Shown: positions 9,932-19,513 of the stretch, one piece after another
Layout of the letters: the number at the start of each line of letters is the position of its first letter
Position numbering within the stretch: position 1 is the stretch's first letter
Source: an uncultured Bacteroidota bacterium
GTDB taxonomy: Bacteria; Bacteroidota; Bacteroidia; Flavobacteriales; Flavobacteriaceae
Direction: 5' to 3'
Length of the DNA stretch: 64,000 nt
Assembly: GCA_902594745.1 (NCBI GenBank)
Contig: CACJNF010000004.1
Location: 90,143-154,142, forward strand
Notes under the pieces: model-generated
Told to the model about the DNA's origin: nothing
The model's input: the letters and a program-made list of their open reading frames with translations, nothing else
The model's database searches: none
Made by a program: the position numbers and the translations under genes

Positions 9932-10729
9932 ATGATAAAAATTATTGCCCTATATCTTCAAGTTTTACTCTTAAGCATAAATGTAACTTATGGACAGAAT
10001 CTTATCTCTGATTCAAAGCCTTTTAAGGCTGGAGAAAATCTAGAGTATATTGTACATTATGGGATTTTTAATGCTAGCTATGCATCACTTAAATTATCTA
10101 ATGAAAAATTAGACGATAAAGATTTTTTACTAGCATCTGGATATGGGAAAACTATTGGTTTAGCAAGACTTTTTTTTAAGGTTGAAGACTATTACAGCAG
10201 CTACTTTGATGATGCAGTTGTTACGCCATATTTTTTTAAAAGAAACATTTATGAGGGTGGATACACTAAAAATTTGGAAGTAAAGTTCAATTCAGAGCTT
10301 CAAAATGCTACAGTAAACAACATAAAAAATCAAACCATTGAGACAATTAAAACAGAGGAGAATGTACAGGACTTAATTTCTTCACTATATTATTTAAGGA
10401 AAAATTTTTCTGAGGAAAAAGTAAGTATTGGAGAGCCATTTATAATTAACATGTTCTACGATTCAAAAAATAGAGAATTACCTTTAAGATACTTAGGTAA
10501 GGATGTAATTAATACAAAATTTGGTAAGATTGAATGCCTAAAGTTTATGCCAACAACAAGTAGGAGTAGAATTTTTAAGGGTGAGGGAAGTATTACTATT
10601 TGGCTAACAAATGACAAAAACAGAATTCCTATACGAGTTCAAGCAGACCTTTTAGTAGGTTCAATAAAAGCCGACTTAGAAAAATTCTCTGGTATTGCTA
10701 ACCCTCTAGAAATTGTAATTAAAAATTAA
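9932..10729 (+). CDS. DUF3108 domain-containing exported protein
   Basis: The 265-residue protein begins with a signal peptide (IIALYLQVLLLSINVTYGQ) and then shows the DUF3108 opening pattern PFKAGENLEYIVHYGIF. The rest is predicted beta-rich, with KFGKIECLKFMPTTSRSRIFKGEG and the motif IRVQADLLVGSIKADL near the end. It should be periplasmic or outer-membrane associated. Its exact role is unknown; family members in Bacteroidota are often placed beside cell-wall genes. The last base of its stop is the A of the ATG of the downstream M23 peptidase, so the two are translationally coupled, which supports a joint envelope role. Confidence 0.85.
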   Translation: MIKIIALYLQVLLLSINVTYGQNLISDSKPFKAGENLEYIVHYGIFNASYASLKLSNEKLDDKDFLLASGYGKTIGLARLFFKVEDYYSSYFDDAVVTPYFFKRNIYEGGYTKNLEVKFNSELQNATVNNIKNQTIETIKTEENVQDLISSLYYLRKNFSEEKVSIGEPFIINMFYDSKNRELPLRYLGKDVINTKFGKIECLKFMPTTSRSRIFKGEGSITIWLTNDKNRIPIRVQADLLVGSIKADLEKFSGIANPLEIVIKN

Positions 10730-11949
10730 TGAAGAAATTATTTACACTACTAGCTATTGCCGTTTTATTTTCTTGCAGCTCAGATGATAATAAACAAGTT
10801 AAGGAGGACCCTATAATATACAAATATGGCTATGATCAAAGCAAATATGTTTTTGAAGAAAGAAAAGTAAAAAGAGGTGACACATTTGGAGATATACTTG
10901 AAGATCAAGGCATTGACTATCCTGAAATATATCAAGCTATTGAAAAAACAAAAGATGATGTTAGTTTTAGAAAACTTCAATTAGGTAAGCCTTATACGTT
11001 AATTTATACAAATGATTCAATAAGAAAGCTTAAAGCATTCGTTTATCACCCGACAATTGAAGGATATTCATTTATTCAACTTAGGGATAGTGTATACGGT
11101 AAGACTTTTTCAAAACCTAGAAGCTATAAAGATTTATCAGCATCTGGAACTATTGACAATTCATTGTATTTGACTCTCGAAGAGCAAGGTAAAGATCCTC
11201 TATTAACATACTATTTGTCTGATATTTATGCTTGGACAATTGATTTTTTCAGACTTGACAAAGGAGATAAATTCAAAGTAATATATACTCAGGCATTTGT
11301 TGATGATACAATTCCAGTAGCTATAACAAAAGTCAAAGCTGCTTATTTTGTTCACAAAGGAGTAGAGCGATATGCCTTTGAATATGAAACTGATTCAATT
11401 AAAGGAATTGTTGAGTATTTAGATCAAGATGCTAAAAATTTAAGAAGAGCTTTTCTTCAATCTCCAATTAAATTTGGAAGAATTTCTTCAAGGTATAACT
11501 TAAGAAGAAGAATTGCATTATATGGCAATAGAGTGAGACCGCATAGGGGAACAGACTTTGCAGCTCCAATTGGGACACCAATTTTATCAACTGCAAATGG
11601 AACAGTAACAGAGGTAAGTTATACTAGAGCAAATGGAAGGTATGTGAAAGTGAAACACAATAACACATATACCACTCAGTATCTTCATATGCAAAAAGCA
11701 AATGTAAAAGTTGGACAGTTTGTTGAACAGGGAGACGTAATTGGCTTTGTAGGGGTGACTGGATATACTTCTGGACCTCATGTGTGTTACAGGTTCTGGA
11801 AAGATGGACGCGAAGTTGACCCGTTTAAACAAAAACTCCCAGAAGCTAAACCAATTAATGAATCACTAAAAAAGAAGTATTTTAGTGATATAGTTTTAAT
11901 TAAGTCTCAGCTTGATTCAATTGTGATAAGAAATAAAACTTCTATATAA
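10729..11949 (+). CDS. M23-family peptidoglycan endopeptidase lipoprotein with HxC in place of HxH
   Basis: The 406-residue protein has a lipoprotein signal (MKKLFTLLAIAVLFSC, Cys 16), a LysM-like stretch (VKRGDTFGDILEDQGI) and a central domain, then a C-terminal LytM/M23 metallopeptidase domain. The zinc motif HRGTD (HxxxD) is present, and QYLHMQ supplies the catalytic His. The final motif usually HxH reads GPHVCYRFW, so the third zinc ligand is Cys rather than His. Such enzymes cut peptide cross-links in peptidoglycan during growth and division. Upstream DUF3108 and downstream pgi overlap or abut it. I consider it likely active, since Cys can bind zinc, but this is not shown. Confidence 0.9.
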   Translation: MKKLFTLLAIAVLFSCSSDDNKQVKEDPIIYKYGYDQSKYVFEERKVKRGDTFGDILEDQGIDYPEIYQAIEKTKDDVSFRKLQLGKPYTLIYTNDSIRKLKAFVYHPTIEGYSFIQLRDSVYGKTFSKPRSYKDLSASGTIDNSLYLTLEEQGKDPLLTYYLSDIYAWTIDFFRLDKGDKFKVIYTQAFVDDTIPVAITKVKAAYFVHKGVERYAFEYETDSIKGIVEYLDQDAKNLRRAFLQSPIKFGRISSRYNLRRRIALYGNRVRPHRGTDFAAPIGTPILSTANGTVTEVSYTRANGRYVKVKHNNTYTTQYLHMQKANVKVGQFVEQGDVIGFVGVTGYTSGPHVCYRFWKDGREVDPFKQKLPEAKPINESLKKKYFSDIVLIKSQLDSIVIRNKTSI

Positions 11950-13505
11950 TGTCTTTATCAAAGAAGAATCCAACAAATCAGAAATCGTGGTCTAGCCTAG
12001 AGAAGCTTTACAATCAAGAAAACAATTTACATATCAACGATTATTTTAAAAGTGAAAAGAATAGACTTGAAAAGTTTACAGCTAGTTTTGATGATTTATA
12101 TGTTGATTTTTCGAAAAATAGAATCAGTAAAGAAGCTTTTGATTTATTAATTGAACTTTGTAAGGAAACAGACCTTAAAGAAAATATAGATAAGTATTTT
12201 AATGGATCTACCATAAATGAAACTGAAAACAGGTCAGTTCTGCATACGGCATTGAGGTCTAAAAATAATGACTCAACCGAAATATCAGAAGAGGTAAAAA
12301 ATACTTTATCAAAAATTAGAACTATTTCTGATGAGATTAACAATGGAGTTAGGGTTGGACATTCTGGGGAAAAAATTGAGAATGTTGTAAATATAGGTAT
12401 AGGTGGATCACATCTTGGACCAGAAATGGTGACTGAAGCTTTAAGTTTTTACTCACAAGGTATTAAACCTTATTTCATTTCAAATATAGACCCAGATTAT
12501 ACAGAAAATTTACTGAAATCTCTCAATCCAGATACAACAATTTTTATTATTGTTTCTAAGACATTCACAACCATTGAAACTCTTGAAAATGCTAGAAAAG
12601 TCAGAAAGTGGTTTGTTAAAAATGTAAATGAAGAGTCAATAAAAAATCATTTCATTGCAGTTTCAAATAATACTGAAGATCCTAAAGAATTCGGAATTGA
12701 ATCTAAAAATATTCTTTCTATTCCTGAATGGGTAGGCGGAAGATTCTCTTTATGGGGCTCTGTAGGTTTAATTATTTCAATTTGTATTGGATCTAAAAAT
12801 TTTGATGATTTTTTAAGTGGTGCAAGAGAAATGGATCTACATTTCAAAGAAACACCTTTCGAAAAAAATATACCAGTTGTACTTGCTTTAGTTAGTATTT
12901 GGTACAACAACTTTTATAAATGTGAGACTGAAGCAATTCTTGCTTATAATCAATTTCTTGGTAAGCTTCCAGATTATCTTCAACAAGCAAGTATGGAAAG
13001 CAATGGTAAGAGTATAGACAGGGAAGGTAATAAAGTTGATTATCAAACAGGAACAATAATCTGGGGGTCAACTGGAACAAATGCACAGCATGCATTTTTT
13101 CAGCTTATGCACCAAGGTACAAAACTAATTCCAGCAGATTTTATTGCCTTTAAAGAACCTCTATTTGATGATATAGAACAACATAAAATTTTAACTGCAA
13201 ATTTCTTAGCTCAGACTAATGCCTTATTAGCTGGTAATATAAAGTCTGGTAATGAAATTCAAAAAAACATTGACGGTAATAAACCTTCAAACACAATACT
13301 TATTAACAAGTTAACACCTAATAATCTTGGCTCTTTAATAGCAATGTATGAAAGTAAAATTTTTGTTGTAGGCTCCATTTTGAATATTTATAGTTTTGAT
13401 CAATGGGGTGTTGAGTTAGGAAAATCAATAGCTAAACAGATTTTAAATAATGGCAAATCTAAATTAGACGAGTCATCCTCTAAAACTTATGATAGGCTCC
13501 AATAG
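11949..13505 (+). CDS. pgi: Glucose-6-phosphate isomerase
   Basis: Pgi interconverts glucose-6-phosphate and fructose-6-phosphate in glycolysis and gluconeogenesis. The 518-residue sequence contains the conserved GIGGSHLGPEMV phosphate-binding region, SKTFTTIET, GRFSLWGSVGL, the family signature MESNGKSIDREG, and the C-terminal FDQWGVELGK with the catalytic-site Lys. It is slightly shorter than the E. coli protein (549 residues) but has no missing block. Its ATG overlaps the stop of the M23 gene by one base, so the two are co-transcribed although functionally unrelated. Confidence 0.97.
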   Translation: MSLSKKNPTNQKSWSSLEKLYNQENNLHINDYFKSEKNRLEKFTASFDDLYVDFSKNRISKEAFDLLIELCKETDLKENIDKYFNGSTINETENRSVLHTALRSKNNDSTEISEEVKNTLSKIRTISDEINNGVRVGHSGEKIENVVNIGIGGSHLGPEMVTEALSFYSQGIKPYFISNIDPDYTENLLKSLNPDTTIFIIVSKTFTTIETLENARKVRKWFVKNVNEESIKNHFIAVSNNTEDPKEFGIESKNILSIPEWVGGRFSLWGSVGLIISICIGSKNFDDFLSGAREMDLHFKETPFEKNIPVVLALVSIWYNNFYKCETEAILAYNQFLGKLPDYLQQASMESNGKSIDREGNKVDYQTGTIIWGSTGTNAQHAFFQLMHQGTKLIPADFIAFKEPLFDDIEQHKILTANFLAQTNALLAGNIKSGNEIQKNIDGNKPSNTILINKLTPNNLGSLIAMYESKIFVVGSILNIYSFDQWGVELGKSIAKQILNNGKSKLDESSSKTYDRLQ

Positions 13506-13581
13506 ATATAATTTTTAGCAATATCATTGTTAATTAATATTCTGTTAATATTTACTTATTTAAAAGAAGAATTTTAAATCC

Positions 13582-13589
13582 TATTTTTG
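13582..13589 (+). promoter_or_regulatory. Candidate -7 box (TATTTTTG) of second TonB receptor
   Basis: An exact TAnnTTTG match lies 35 bases before ATG 13625 in the 119-base gap after pgi, leaving a leader of about 30 bases. No convincing -33 element was seen. Confidence 0.4.
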
Positions 13590-13624
13590 AGTTTATCAAA
13601 TACTAATACTAATTACTAATAATA

Positions 13625-16159
13625 ATGAAAAAATTAAGCTTAATATTATTTTCACTATTTACTGCTACAACATTTGCTCAAGATGCTGCTTTAGACTCAA
13701 TAGCGCTTTCAGAGGTTACAGTAACATCAAAAGTTGTAGACGTAGCTAGAGAGAGAGTTACTCCAGTAGCATTTAGTTCGGTTTCAGGTGCTGAAATTGA
13801 TTTAAAAGCAGGTAATCTAGAATTTGTTGAAACACTTAAGAGAACTCCTGGTGTTTATACGAATCAAGATAATGGGGGGTATGGTGATGGTCAAATGTAT
13901 GTAAGGGGATTTGGATTTACAAATACAGCATATGTGATCAATGGCCAGCCAGTTAACGACATGGAAAATGGTCGGATATATTGGTCAAACTGGATGGGAT
14001 TAATTGACCTAACTTCAAGTGTGCAAATCCAAAGAGGACTAGGTTCTACATCTCTTGCTGTTCCATCTGCAGGTGGAACTGTTTCTGTTAACACACGTGC
14101 TGCTGAAGTTGATCCTGGATCTGGAATCAAAATGGCACTTGGTGACAATGGATATCAAAAATTCACTGCTTTCCACAATACCGGTGTTAATGAACTCGGA
14201 TGGTCTTCTAGTTTTCTTCTTGGTTTTTGGCAAGGTGACGGATGGAGAAATGGAATGCAAGGTGAAGGAACAACTTATGCTTTTTCTGTAGGGTATACCC
14301 CTAGAGGTGGAGATCATGAGTTCAACTTTTCGCTTATTGGTGCTGGACAGTGGCATCACCAAGCATATTATGGGACTCAACTTCAAGATTATCTTGATTA
14401 CGGTCCTGTTCAGGGTGATGACTACAGAAAGTTTAACCAACTATATGGAGAGTATCAGGGAGAAGAATTTTCTGTACTTAGAAATTATTATAACAAACCT
14501 TTAGCAACTTTTAACTGGGATTGGGAGATTTCAAGTAATGTTACATTGGCTACATCGCTCTATGGTTCAGCAGGACGAGGTGGAGGAACTGGACTTAGAG
14601 GAAGAGGTTCTTATGGTGTAACTGCATATAGAGAATCATTTGCTGATTATTTAAGTGATCATGGTGAGTGGAGAAATCCAGACACTACTATCAACTGGAA
14701 TGTAGCTGTTCAAAAAAATGCAGCTGGAGCTTATGTGCCTTCCAGTGGTAATTTCAAGGGAATGAAGTTAGGATATCATAACACTATTGATGGTCTTCCT
14801 AGCAAATGGGGTGCTGATACTACAATAAGAAGGTTTTCAACAAACTCTCATAACTGGTATGGAGGTATCTCAAAAATTAAAATCGATTCAGATAACTTTA
14901 GATATGAACTTGGTATTGACTTAAGATCATACAAAGCATATCATAGAAGAGGTCCAGAAACATTATTTGGATTAGACGGTTATATCTCAACTATTAATGG
15001 ATTTAATTTCTCAGGAAATGGAGATAGAATTGGAACGGTTATTGTTGACACCTATGAAGCAAGTCCGTTCAAAAACTTAGGAATGGATAACCCTAATGGT
15101 TCTCAGAGATATTATATTGGTCATGTAGATTGGACTGGTTTTAACGGATTAGTTGAATATACTGGAAGTGATCAATTCTCTGCAGTACTTCAATTTGGTA
15201 CATCTAGTCAAACATATCAGTGGGAAGGATTCTATACTGCTGCTCCTTCAACAAAAAGTAGAAAAATTACCGTTGACGGTGGATATATAAAAGGAGGTGC
15301 TAATTATAGAATGAATGAGAATTCTAATATCTTCTTTAATGTAGGACAAATTATGAGGCCCCCATCTTTTGATGGAGTGTTCCCAAATGCTGATTATGAC
15401 TTTGAAGAAGCAGATGATATAACAAATGAATCATTTACATCTTTTGAACTTGGTTATGGATTTATATCTTCTAATTTCAAAGCAAATATTAATGCATACC
15501 ACACTGTTTGGGGAGATAGAACGCTAAGAAGAAGTACTTCAATTGATGATCAGGGTGTAAGAATTATATATGATGGTGTTGAACAAACTCATCAAGGAAT
15601 TGAAGCTGAAATGACTTGGTATCCTTCAAGCAGATTAAGAATTAGAGGTATGGCATCGATTGGAGACTGGAAATATTCTAAGAATTTTGACGGTGATGCA
15701 TATTTTATTGATAATAATCAACCTGCTGGGACAACAGGTACATTGTATCTTGATGGAGTTAAGATCGGAGATGCAGCTCAATCTGTATTATACTTAGGTG
15801 CTGATTATAAATTATCTTCAAAACTTTCAATGGATCTAGACATAATGAGTTTTGACAATTTACATGGAAGATTTGGTCCACTTGATAGTGAGTTTAATTC
15901 TTCTAATAATCGTGGTTCAATAAAATTACCATCATGGGGTACAGTAGATTTAGGTGCAACATACAGATTTAGCTTATTAGGGTATGATACAACGGCTAGA
16001 CTGAATATTAACAACCTGTTAGATGAAGAATATCTATCACAATCTCAAACAAACTTCCACAACGATGGAGGAAGAACATGGAATGGTGTTAATGTTGAAA
16101 ACCAAGTATACTTTGGTAAAGGAACAACATGGAATTTAGGATTAAATATTAGATTCTAA
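13625..16159 (+). CDS. TonB-dependent outer-membrane receptor (no CarboxypepD domain)
   Basis: The 844-residue receptor starts with a clean signal peptide (MKKLSLILFSLFTATTFAQ), then a TonB-box-like SEVTVTSK segment directly followed by the plug (VETLKRTPGVYTNQD, MYVRGFGFTNTAYVINGQPVN) and a 22-strand-type barrel that ends with aromatic-terminal NLGLNIRF. Unlike the first receptor, it has no carboxypeptidase-like repeat before the plug. Glycine, tyrosine and tryptophan are abundant in the barrel loops. It stands alone, with its own upstream gap and a strong terminator downstream. No SusD partner is present, so polysaccharide uptake is less likely than iron or cofactor uptake; substrate remains unknown. 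Confidence 0.88.
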   Translation: MKKLSLILFSLFTATTFAQDAALDSIALSEVTVTSKVVDVARERVTPVAFSSVSGAEIDLKAGNLEFVETLKRTPGVYTNQDNGGYGDGQMYVRGFGFTNTAYVINGQPVNDMENGRIYWSNWMGLIDLTSSVQIQRGLGSTSLAVPSAGGTVSVNTRAAEVDPGSGIKMALGDNGYQKFTAFHNTGVNELGWSSSFLLGFWQGDGWRNGMQGEGTTYAFSVGYTPRGGDHEFNFSLIGAGQWHHQAYYGTQLQDYLDYGPVQGDDYRKFNQLYGEYQGEEFSVLRNYYNKPLATFNWDWEISSNVTLATSLYGSAGRGGGTGLRGRGSYGVTAYRESFADYLSDHGEWRNPDTTINWNVAVQKNAAGAYVPSSGNFKGMKLGYHNTIDGLPSKWGADTTIRRFSTNSHNWYGGISKIKIDSDNFRYELGIDLRSYKAYHRRGPETLFGLDGYISTINGFNFSGNGDRIGTVIVDTYEASPFKNLGMDNPNGSQRYYIGHVDWTGFNGLVEYTGSDQFSAVLQFGTSSQTYQWEGFYTAAPSTKSRKITVDGGYIKGGANYRMNENSNIFFNVGQIMRPPSFDGVFPNADYDFEEADDITNESFTSFELGYGFISSNFKANINAYHTVWGDRTLRRSTSIDDQGVRIIYDGVEQTHQGIEAEMTWYPSSRLRIRGMASIGDWKYSKNFDGDAYFIDNNQPAGTTGTLYLDGVKIGDAAQSVLYLGADYKLSSKLSMDLDIMSFDNLHGRFGPLDSEFNSSNNRGSIKLPSWGTVDLGATYRFSLLGYDTTARLNINNLLDEEYLSQSQTNFHNDGGRTWNGVNVENQVYFGKGTTWNLGLNIRF

Positions 16160-16177
16160 AGGTTAAAATTACTTCTT

Positions 16178-16206
16178 AAAAAAACCCTGCTTCGGCAGGG
16201 TTTTTA
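16178..16206. terminator. Bidirectional rho-independent terminator
   Basis: A six-pair stem CCCTGC/GCAGGG with a stable TTCG tetraloop (16185-16200) is flanked by an A-run on the left and a T-run on the right. It lies between the TonB receptor and convergent recJ and can serve both strands. Confidence 0.92.
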
Positions 16207-17874
16207 ATTTATACCAATTTCTTTAATGATTATTTCTACTTGCTCTTTTCCTGAATAAGAATTGATACTTGGAGAAAAGAGGACATTAAAAGACGATTTT
16301 AGATTAACAAGCTCATCCTTTTTACTGAATGAAATAAATGGAAGCTTAGTATTTGATGAGTCCAGTAAATAAGATTTTACAATTTGTGATTCTTTACCAA
16401 CAAACTTTAAGTCATCAATTATTTTGCAATCATCTGATCTAAAGATTGGTCTTTTGTTTTCAAGGCCAAAGGGAGACATTCTTGAAAGTATCTTTACATT
16501 TTCAATCGTAAGATCTGAGAAAGAAACTTCAAGATCATACTTATGCTTTCTTTCAAACATATTTCCATTAATGGTCTCTTTAACAGTTTTTTCAAAATGT
16601 TCACTAAATAGATTTAGTTTAGATTTTTCAATTTTTACCCCCGCTGCAAATTTATGACCCCCAAATTGATATAAATATTTTTCACATTTAACCAATGCCT
16701 CATAAACATCAAATCCTGAAACAGATCTTACAGATCCAGTAAGTAAATCTTTATCAAAATCTGTAATTATTATAGTTGGCTTATAGGATTTTTCAATTAC
16801 TCTTGAGGCAACAATTCCTAATACGCCTGTGCTCCAATTTTGACCATATATAATATTAGAATACTTACTCTGGTCAATTTTTTCAACTACATTTTCAAAT
16901 ACATCTTTTTCTGTAGCCCTGCGTTTTAAATTCAAATATTCTATTTCGTTTGATAAAGATATAGCCTTATTAGCGTCTTCCTCTACTAAAAGGTCCACAA
17001 CAATTTTTCCATTTTTCATTCGTCCTGCAGCATTGATTCTTGGTCCAATATTAAAGGATATTTTTGATTCATCTACTTTATTATTATTTGATTTCAAAAG
17101 GCTTCTAAGTCCTAATCTTGGGTTATTATTAATTTCCTTTAAACCATGAAATATCATAACTCTGTTTTCATCAATTAAAGGCATCATATCAGAAACAGTT
17201 GCTAATGCAACAAAATCAAGAAGACTGCAAATATTTAATTTATTTTCTGATTTTAAATTGTGTGCTGTTATTAATTTATAAGCAATTCCACAACCACAAA
17301 GATCTTTAAAAGGATAGGTACAGTCTGATTGTTTAGGGTTTAAAACTGCATAGGCTTTGGGAACTTTAGTATCGGGTAAATGATGATCACAAATAATAAT
17401 ATCTATTCCTTTTGAATTGGCATACTCAACTTGATTTACTGCTTTTATTCCACAATCTACAGTGATTATTAATGAAATATCATTGTCTTTAGCATAATCA
17501 ATTGATTCTAACGATACCCCATATCCTTCTTTATATCTATCTGGTATGTAATATACTAATTCATAATTCCTGTGATTAAAATAGGTATACAACATAGATG
17601 TTGAAGTGGTTCCGTCAACATCATAGTCTCCTAAAATCATAATTTTTTCACTTAAAGCATTATTAATCCTAACTACAGCTTTCTCCATATCTTTCATCAG
17701 ATATGGGTCATGAAGAGAATCTAATTCAGGTCTAAAAAAAAATTTTGCTTTATCTAAAGAATTAACACCACGTTGAAGTAAAAGTGAACAAATAAAATGA
17801 GGAATCTTTAAGTCCATTTGAAGAGAATTTACCTCATCAATAGTGGGTTGATCAATTTTAATCCAGTTTTTCAT
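16204..17874 (-). CDS. recJ: Single-stranded-DNA-specific exonuclease RecJ
   Basis: RecJ is a 5'-3' single-strand exonuclease of the DHH superfamily, acting in recombination and mismatch repair. Motifs in order are ILGDYDVDGTTSTSML (motif I), ITVDCGIK (II), IICDHHLPD (the DHH motif), LDFVALATVSDMMPL, and the DHHA1 motif GGHKFAAG. These Asp and His residues hold the two catalytic metal ions. The length, 556 residues, is normal. The ATG overlaps the stop of rsmI by four bases, so the order of transcription is small gene, rsmI, recJ. It ends against the bidirectional terminator. Confidence 0.97.
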   Translation of the reverse strand: MKNWIKIDQPTIDEVNSLQMDLKIPHFICSLLLQRGVNSLDKAKFFFRPELDSLHDPYLMKDMEKAVVRINNALSEKIMILGDYDVDGTTSTSMLYTYFNHRNYELVYYIPDRYKEGYGVSLESIDYAKDNDISLIITVDCGIKAVNQVEYANSKGIDIIICDHHLPDTKVPKAYAVLNPKQSDCTYPFKDLCGCGIAYKLITAHNLKSENKLNICSLLDFVALATVSDMMPLIDENRVMIFHGLKEINNNPRLGLRSLLKSNNNKVDESKISFNIGPRINAAGRMKNGKIVVDLLVEEDANKAISLSNEIEYLNLKRRATEKDVFENVVEKIDQSKYSNIIYGQNWSTGVLGIVASRVIEKSYKPTIIITDFDKDLLTGSVRSVSGFDVYEALVKCEKYLYQFGGHKFAAGVKIEKSKLNLFSEHFEKTVKETINGNMFERKHKYDLEVSFSDLTIENVKILSRMSPFGLENKRPIFRSDDCKIIDDLKFVGKESQIVKSYLLDSSNTKLPFISFSKKDELVNLKSSFNVLFSPSINSYSGKEQVEIIIKEIGIN

Positions 17875-18551
17875 GAAGCTTTATCAATACAGATTACAAA
17901 TTCACCTTTCATTGTCCTTTCATTGTATTCTAGAATCGCTTCTTCTATTGTTCCTCTGAATACTTCTTCATAGATTTTGGATATCTCTCTAACTATAGCA
18001 ATTTTTCTGTCCGAACCAATTGTCTCTTTCATGTCAGAAAGGGTTTTAATTATTCTGAAGGGTGATTCATATAAGATTGTAGTTTTAGTATTTTGAGAGA
18101 TTTCATATAGTTTAGACTTTCTGCCTTTTTTTCTTGGTAAAAACCCTTCAAAAATAAAACTATCACTGGGTAATCCACTCATAACTAATGCGGGGACGAA
18201 AGCGGTAGGACCAGGTAAACAGGTAATTATTATATTACTTTTAATTGCCTCACGAATTAGTAAAAATCCAGGATCTGATATACAAGGAGTACCAGCATCT
18301 GTTATTAAAGAGACTGTGTTTCCATTAATTATCATTTGAACGTACTCATCAACTCTTTTATGTTCATTATTAAGGTGGTAACTATTAACTTTGGTCAAGA
18401 TATTATAGTGCTTTAGTAGTTTTTTTGCATGCCTAGTATCCTCGGCCAAAATAATATCTGAATTTTTAAGTGTTTCTACAGCCCTCAAAGTAATATCTTT
18501 CAAATTGCCAATAGGAGTTGGCACGATATATAGTTGAGGATCATTTGTCAT
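17871..18551 (-). CDS. rsmI: 16S rRNA (cytidine-1402-2'-O)-methyltransferase
   Basis: RsmI methylates the ribose of C1402 in the 30S decoding centre. The 226-residue protein has the N-terminal signature LYIVPTPIGNLKDITLRA, then LAEDTRHAKKLL, the SAM-pocket stretch SLITDAGTPCISDPG, and CLPGPTAFVPALVMSGLP. It is shorter than E. coli RsmI (286 residues) because the C-terminal HTH_53-like extension is absent, as is common in Bacteroidota. It overlaps the upstream small gene by 11 bases and recJ by four, so all three are translationally coupled. Confidence 0.96.
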   Translation of the reverse strand: MTNDPQLYIVPTPIGNLKDITLRAVETLKNSDIILAEDTRHAKKLLKHYNILTKVNSYHLNNEHKRVDEYVQMIINGNTVSLITDAGTPCISDPGFLLIREAIKSNIIITCLPGPTAFVPALVMSGLPSDSFIFEGFLPRKKGRKSKLYEISQNTKTTILYESPFRIIKTLSDMKETIGSDRKIAIVREISKIYEEVFRGTIEEAILEYNERTMKGEFVICIDKAS

Positions 18552-18858
18552 CGTCAGTTTCTGGTATTTCAGTAACTAAGTCTTTTATAGAATCAATTAA
18601 TGGAATTATTTCACTTTCATTATTGGGTAATTCTTGATTTTTTTCTGATGATAAATCAAGCTGTCTCAATGTATCCTTCAATTTCTCAGAGTAAAATACC
18701 CAATCAGCATTTTGTTTACTTTTTGATAGAAATTTATATATCACAGCTAGTTCATATATTTTTTTTGCATTCTTATATAGCTCATCCTGATCTGAAAGAG
18801 AAGATTTATTAATTTTCCCTGCAATCTCTTTTATTTTATCCTCTATATTTTCAAACAC
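18541..18858 (-). CDS. Small acidic helical protein of unknown function
   Basis: I do not recognise this 105-residue protein. It is predicted mostly alpha-helical, with an N-terminal amphipathic helix (IEDKIKEIAGKINKS), a central Lys/Tyr-rich helical region (YKNAKKIYELAVIYKFL) and an acidic tail. No signal peptide, membrane segment or Cys pattern is visible. The start is GTG at 18858. It overlaps rsmI by 11 bases and lies divergent from tdk, so it is almost certainly translated. Its place next to rsmI suggests a housekeeping role, but none can be named. Confidence 0.7.
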   Translation of the reverse strand: MFENIEDKIKEIAGKINKSSLSDQDELYKNAKKIYELAVIYKFLSKSKQNADWVFYSEKLKDTLRQLDLSSEKNQELPNNESEIIPLIDSIKDLVTEIPETDDDK

Positions 18859-18891
18859 TTCTATAAATTATAATAATGAATTACTTTTTGA

Positions 18892-18899
18892 TAAATTTG
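18892..18899 (+). promoter_or_regulatory. -7 box (TAAATTTG) of tdk-asd
   Basis: An exact TAnnTTTG match in the divergent 67-base gap lies 26 bases before ATG 18926, giving a leader of about 20 bases. Confidence 0.5.
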
Positions 18900-18925
18900 C
18901 CTTATTTTTCAATTTAAATTACAAA

Positions 18926-19513
18926 ATGTTTTTAGAAAATCCTGCATACAACAATGAACAATTTGGTTGGATTGAGGTAATTTGTGGGTCAATGTTTTCT
19001 GGTAAAACTGAAGAGTTAATAAGAAGGGTTAAAAGAGCTAAAATAGCTAATCAAAAAGTTAAAATTTTTAAACCAATTATTGATTCAAGAAGTAAAAACT
19101 ATATTGAATCACATGATGACAACAAGCTTGAGTCAATTGAAGTAAAGTCATCATCAGAGATTTTAAATAAGCTACAAAACTGTGATGTAGTAGCTATTGA
19201 TGAAGCTCAGTTTTTTGATGATGAGATAGTGGTTGTATGTAATAAAATAGCAAATAATGGTATTAGAGTAATTATTGCAGGACTAGATATGGATTATCTT
19301 GGCAACCCTTTTGGACCAATGCCCAACCTTATGGCCATCTCTGAATATGTAACTAAAGTTCATGCAGTATGTAAAAAGTCTGGAAATGTTGCTAACTATA
19401 GCTATAGAAAAAATAAAAAAAAGGATATTGTTGTAATAGGTGAGAAAGATAAATATGAGCCTTTAAGTAGGGCAGTTTTTTTTAAAAAAATGAAAAAAAA
19501 TAAATCCAAATGA
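18926..19513 (+). CDS. tdk: Thymidine kinase
   Basis: Thymidine kinase phosphorylates thymidine to dTMP in the salvage pathway. The 195-residue type II enzyme has the P-loop GSMFSGKTEEL (about residues 22-32), the Walker B-like VAIDEAQFF, the lid segment GLDMDYLGNPFGPM and the C-terminal KYEPLSRAVFF. Of the four zinc-lasso Cys residues seen in many homologues, only the one in HAVCKKSG is clear; related flavobacterial enzymes look the same. It overlaps asd by four bases, so the two are co-translated. Confidence 0.95.
   Translation: MFLENPAYNNEQFGWIEVICGSMFSGKTEELIRRVKRAKIANQKVKIFKPIIDSRSKNYIESHDDNKLESIEVKSSSEILNKLQNCDVVAIDEAQFFDDEIVVVCNKIANNGIRVIIAGLDMDYLGNPFGPMPNLMAISEYVTKVHAVCKKSGNVANYSYRKNKKKDIVVIGEKDKYEPLSRAVFFKKMKKNKSK

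Noticed and set aside
14055..14504. Open frames inside the second TonB receptor and in antisense to several genes
   Set aside because: They lie within well-conserved genes, lack signals of their own and reflect the codon composition of the true frame.
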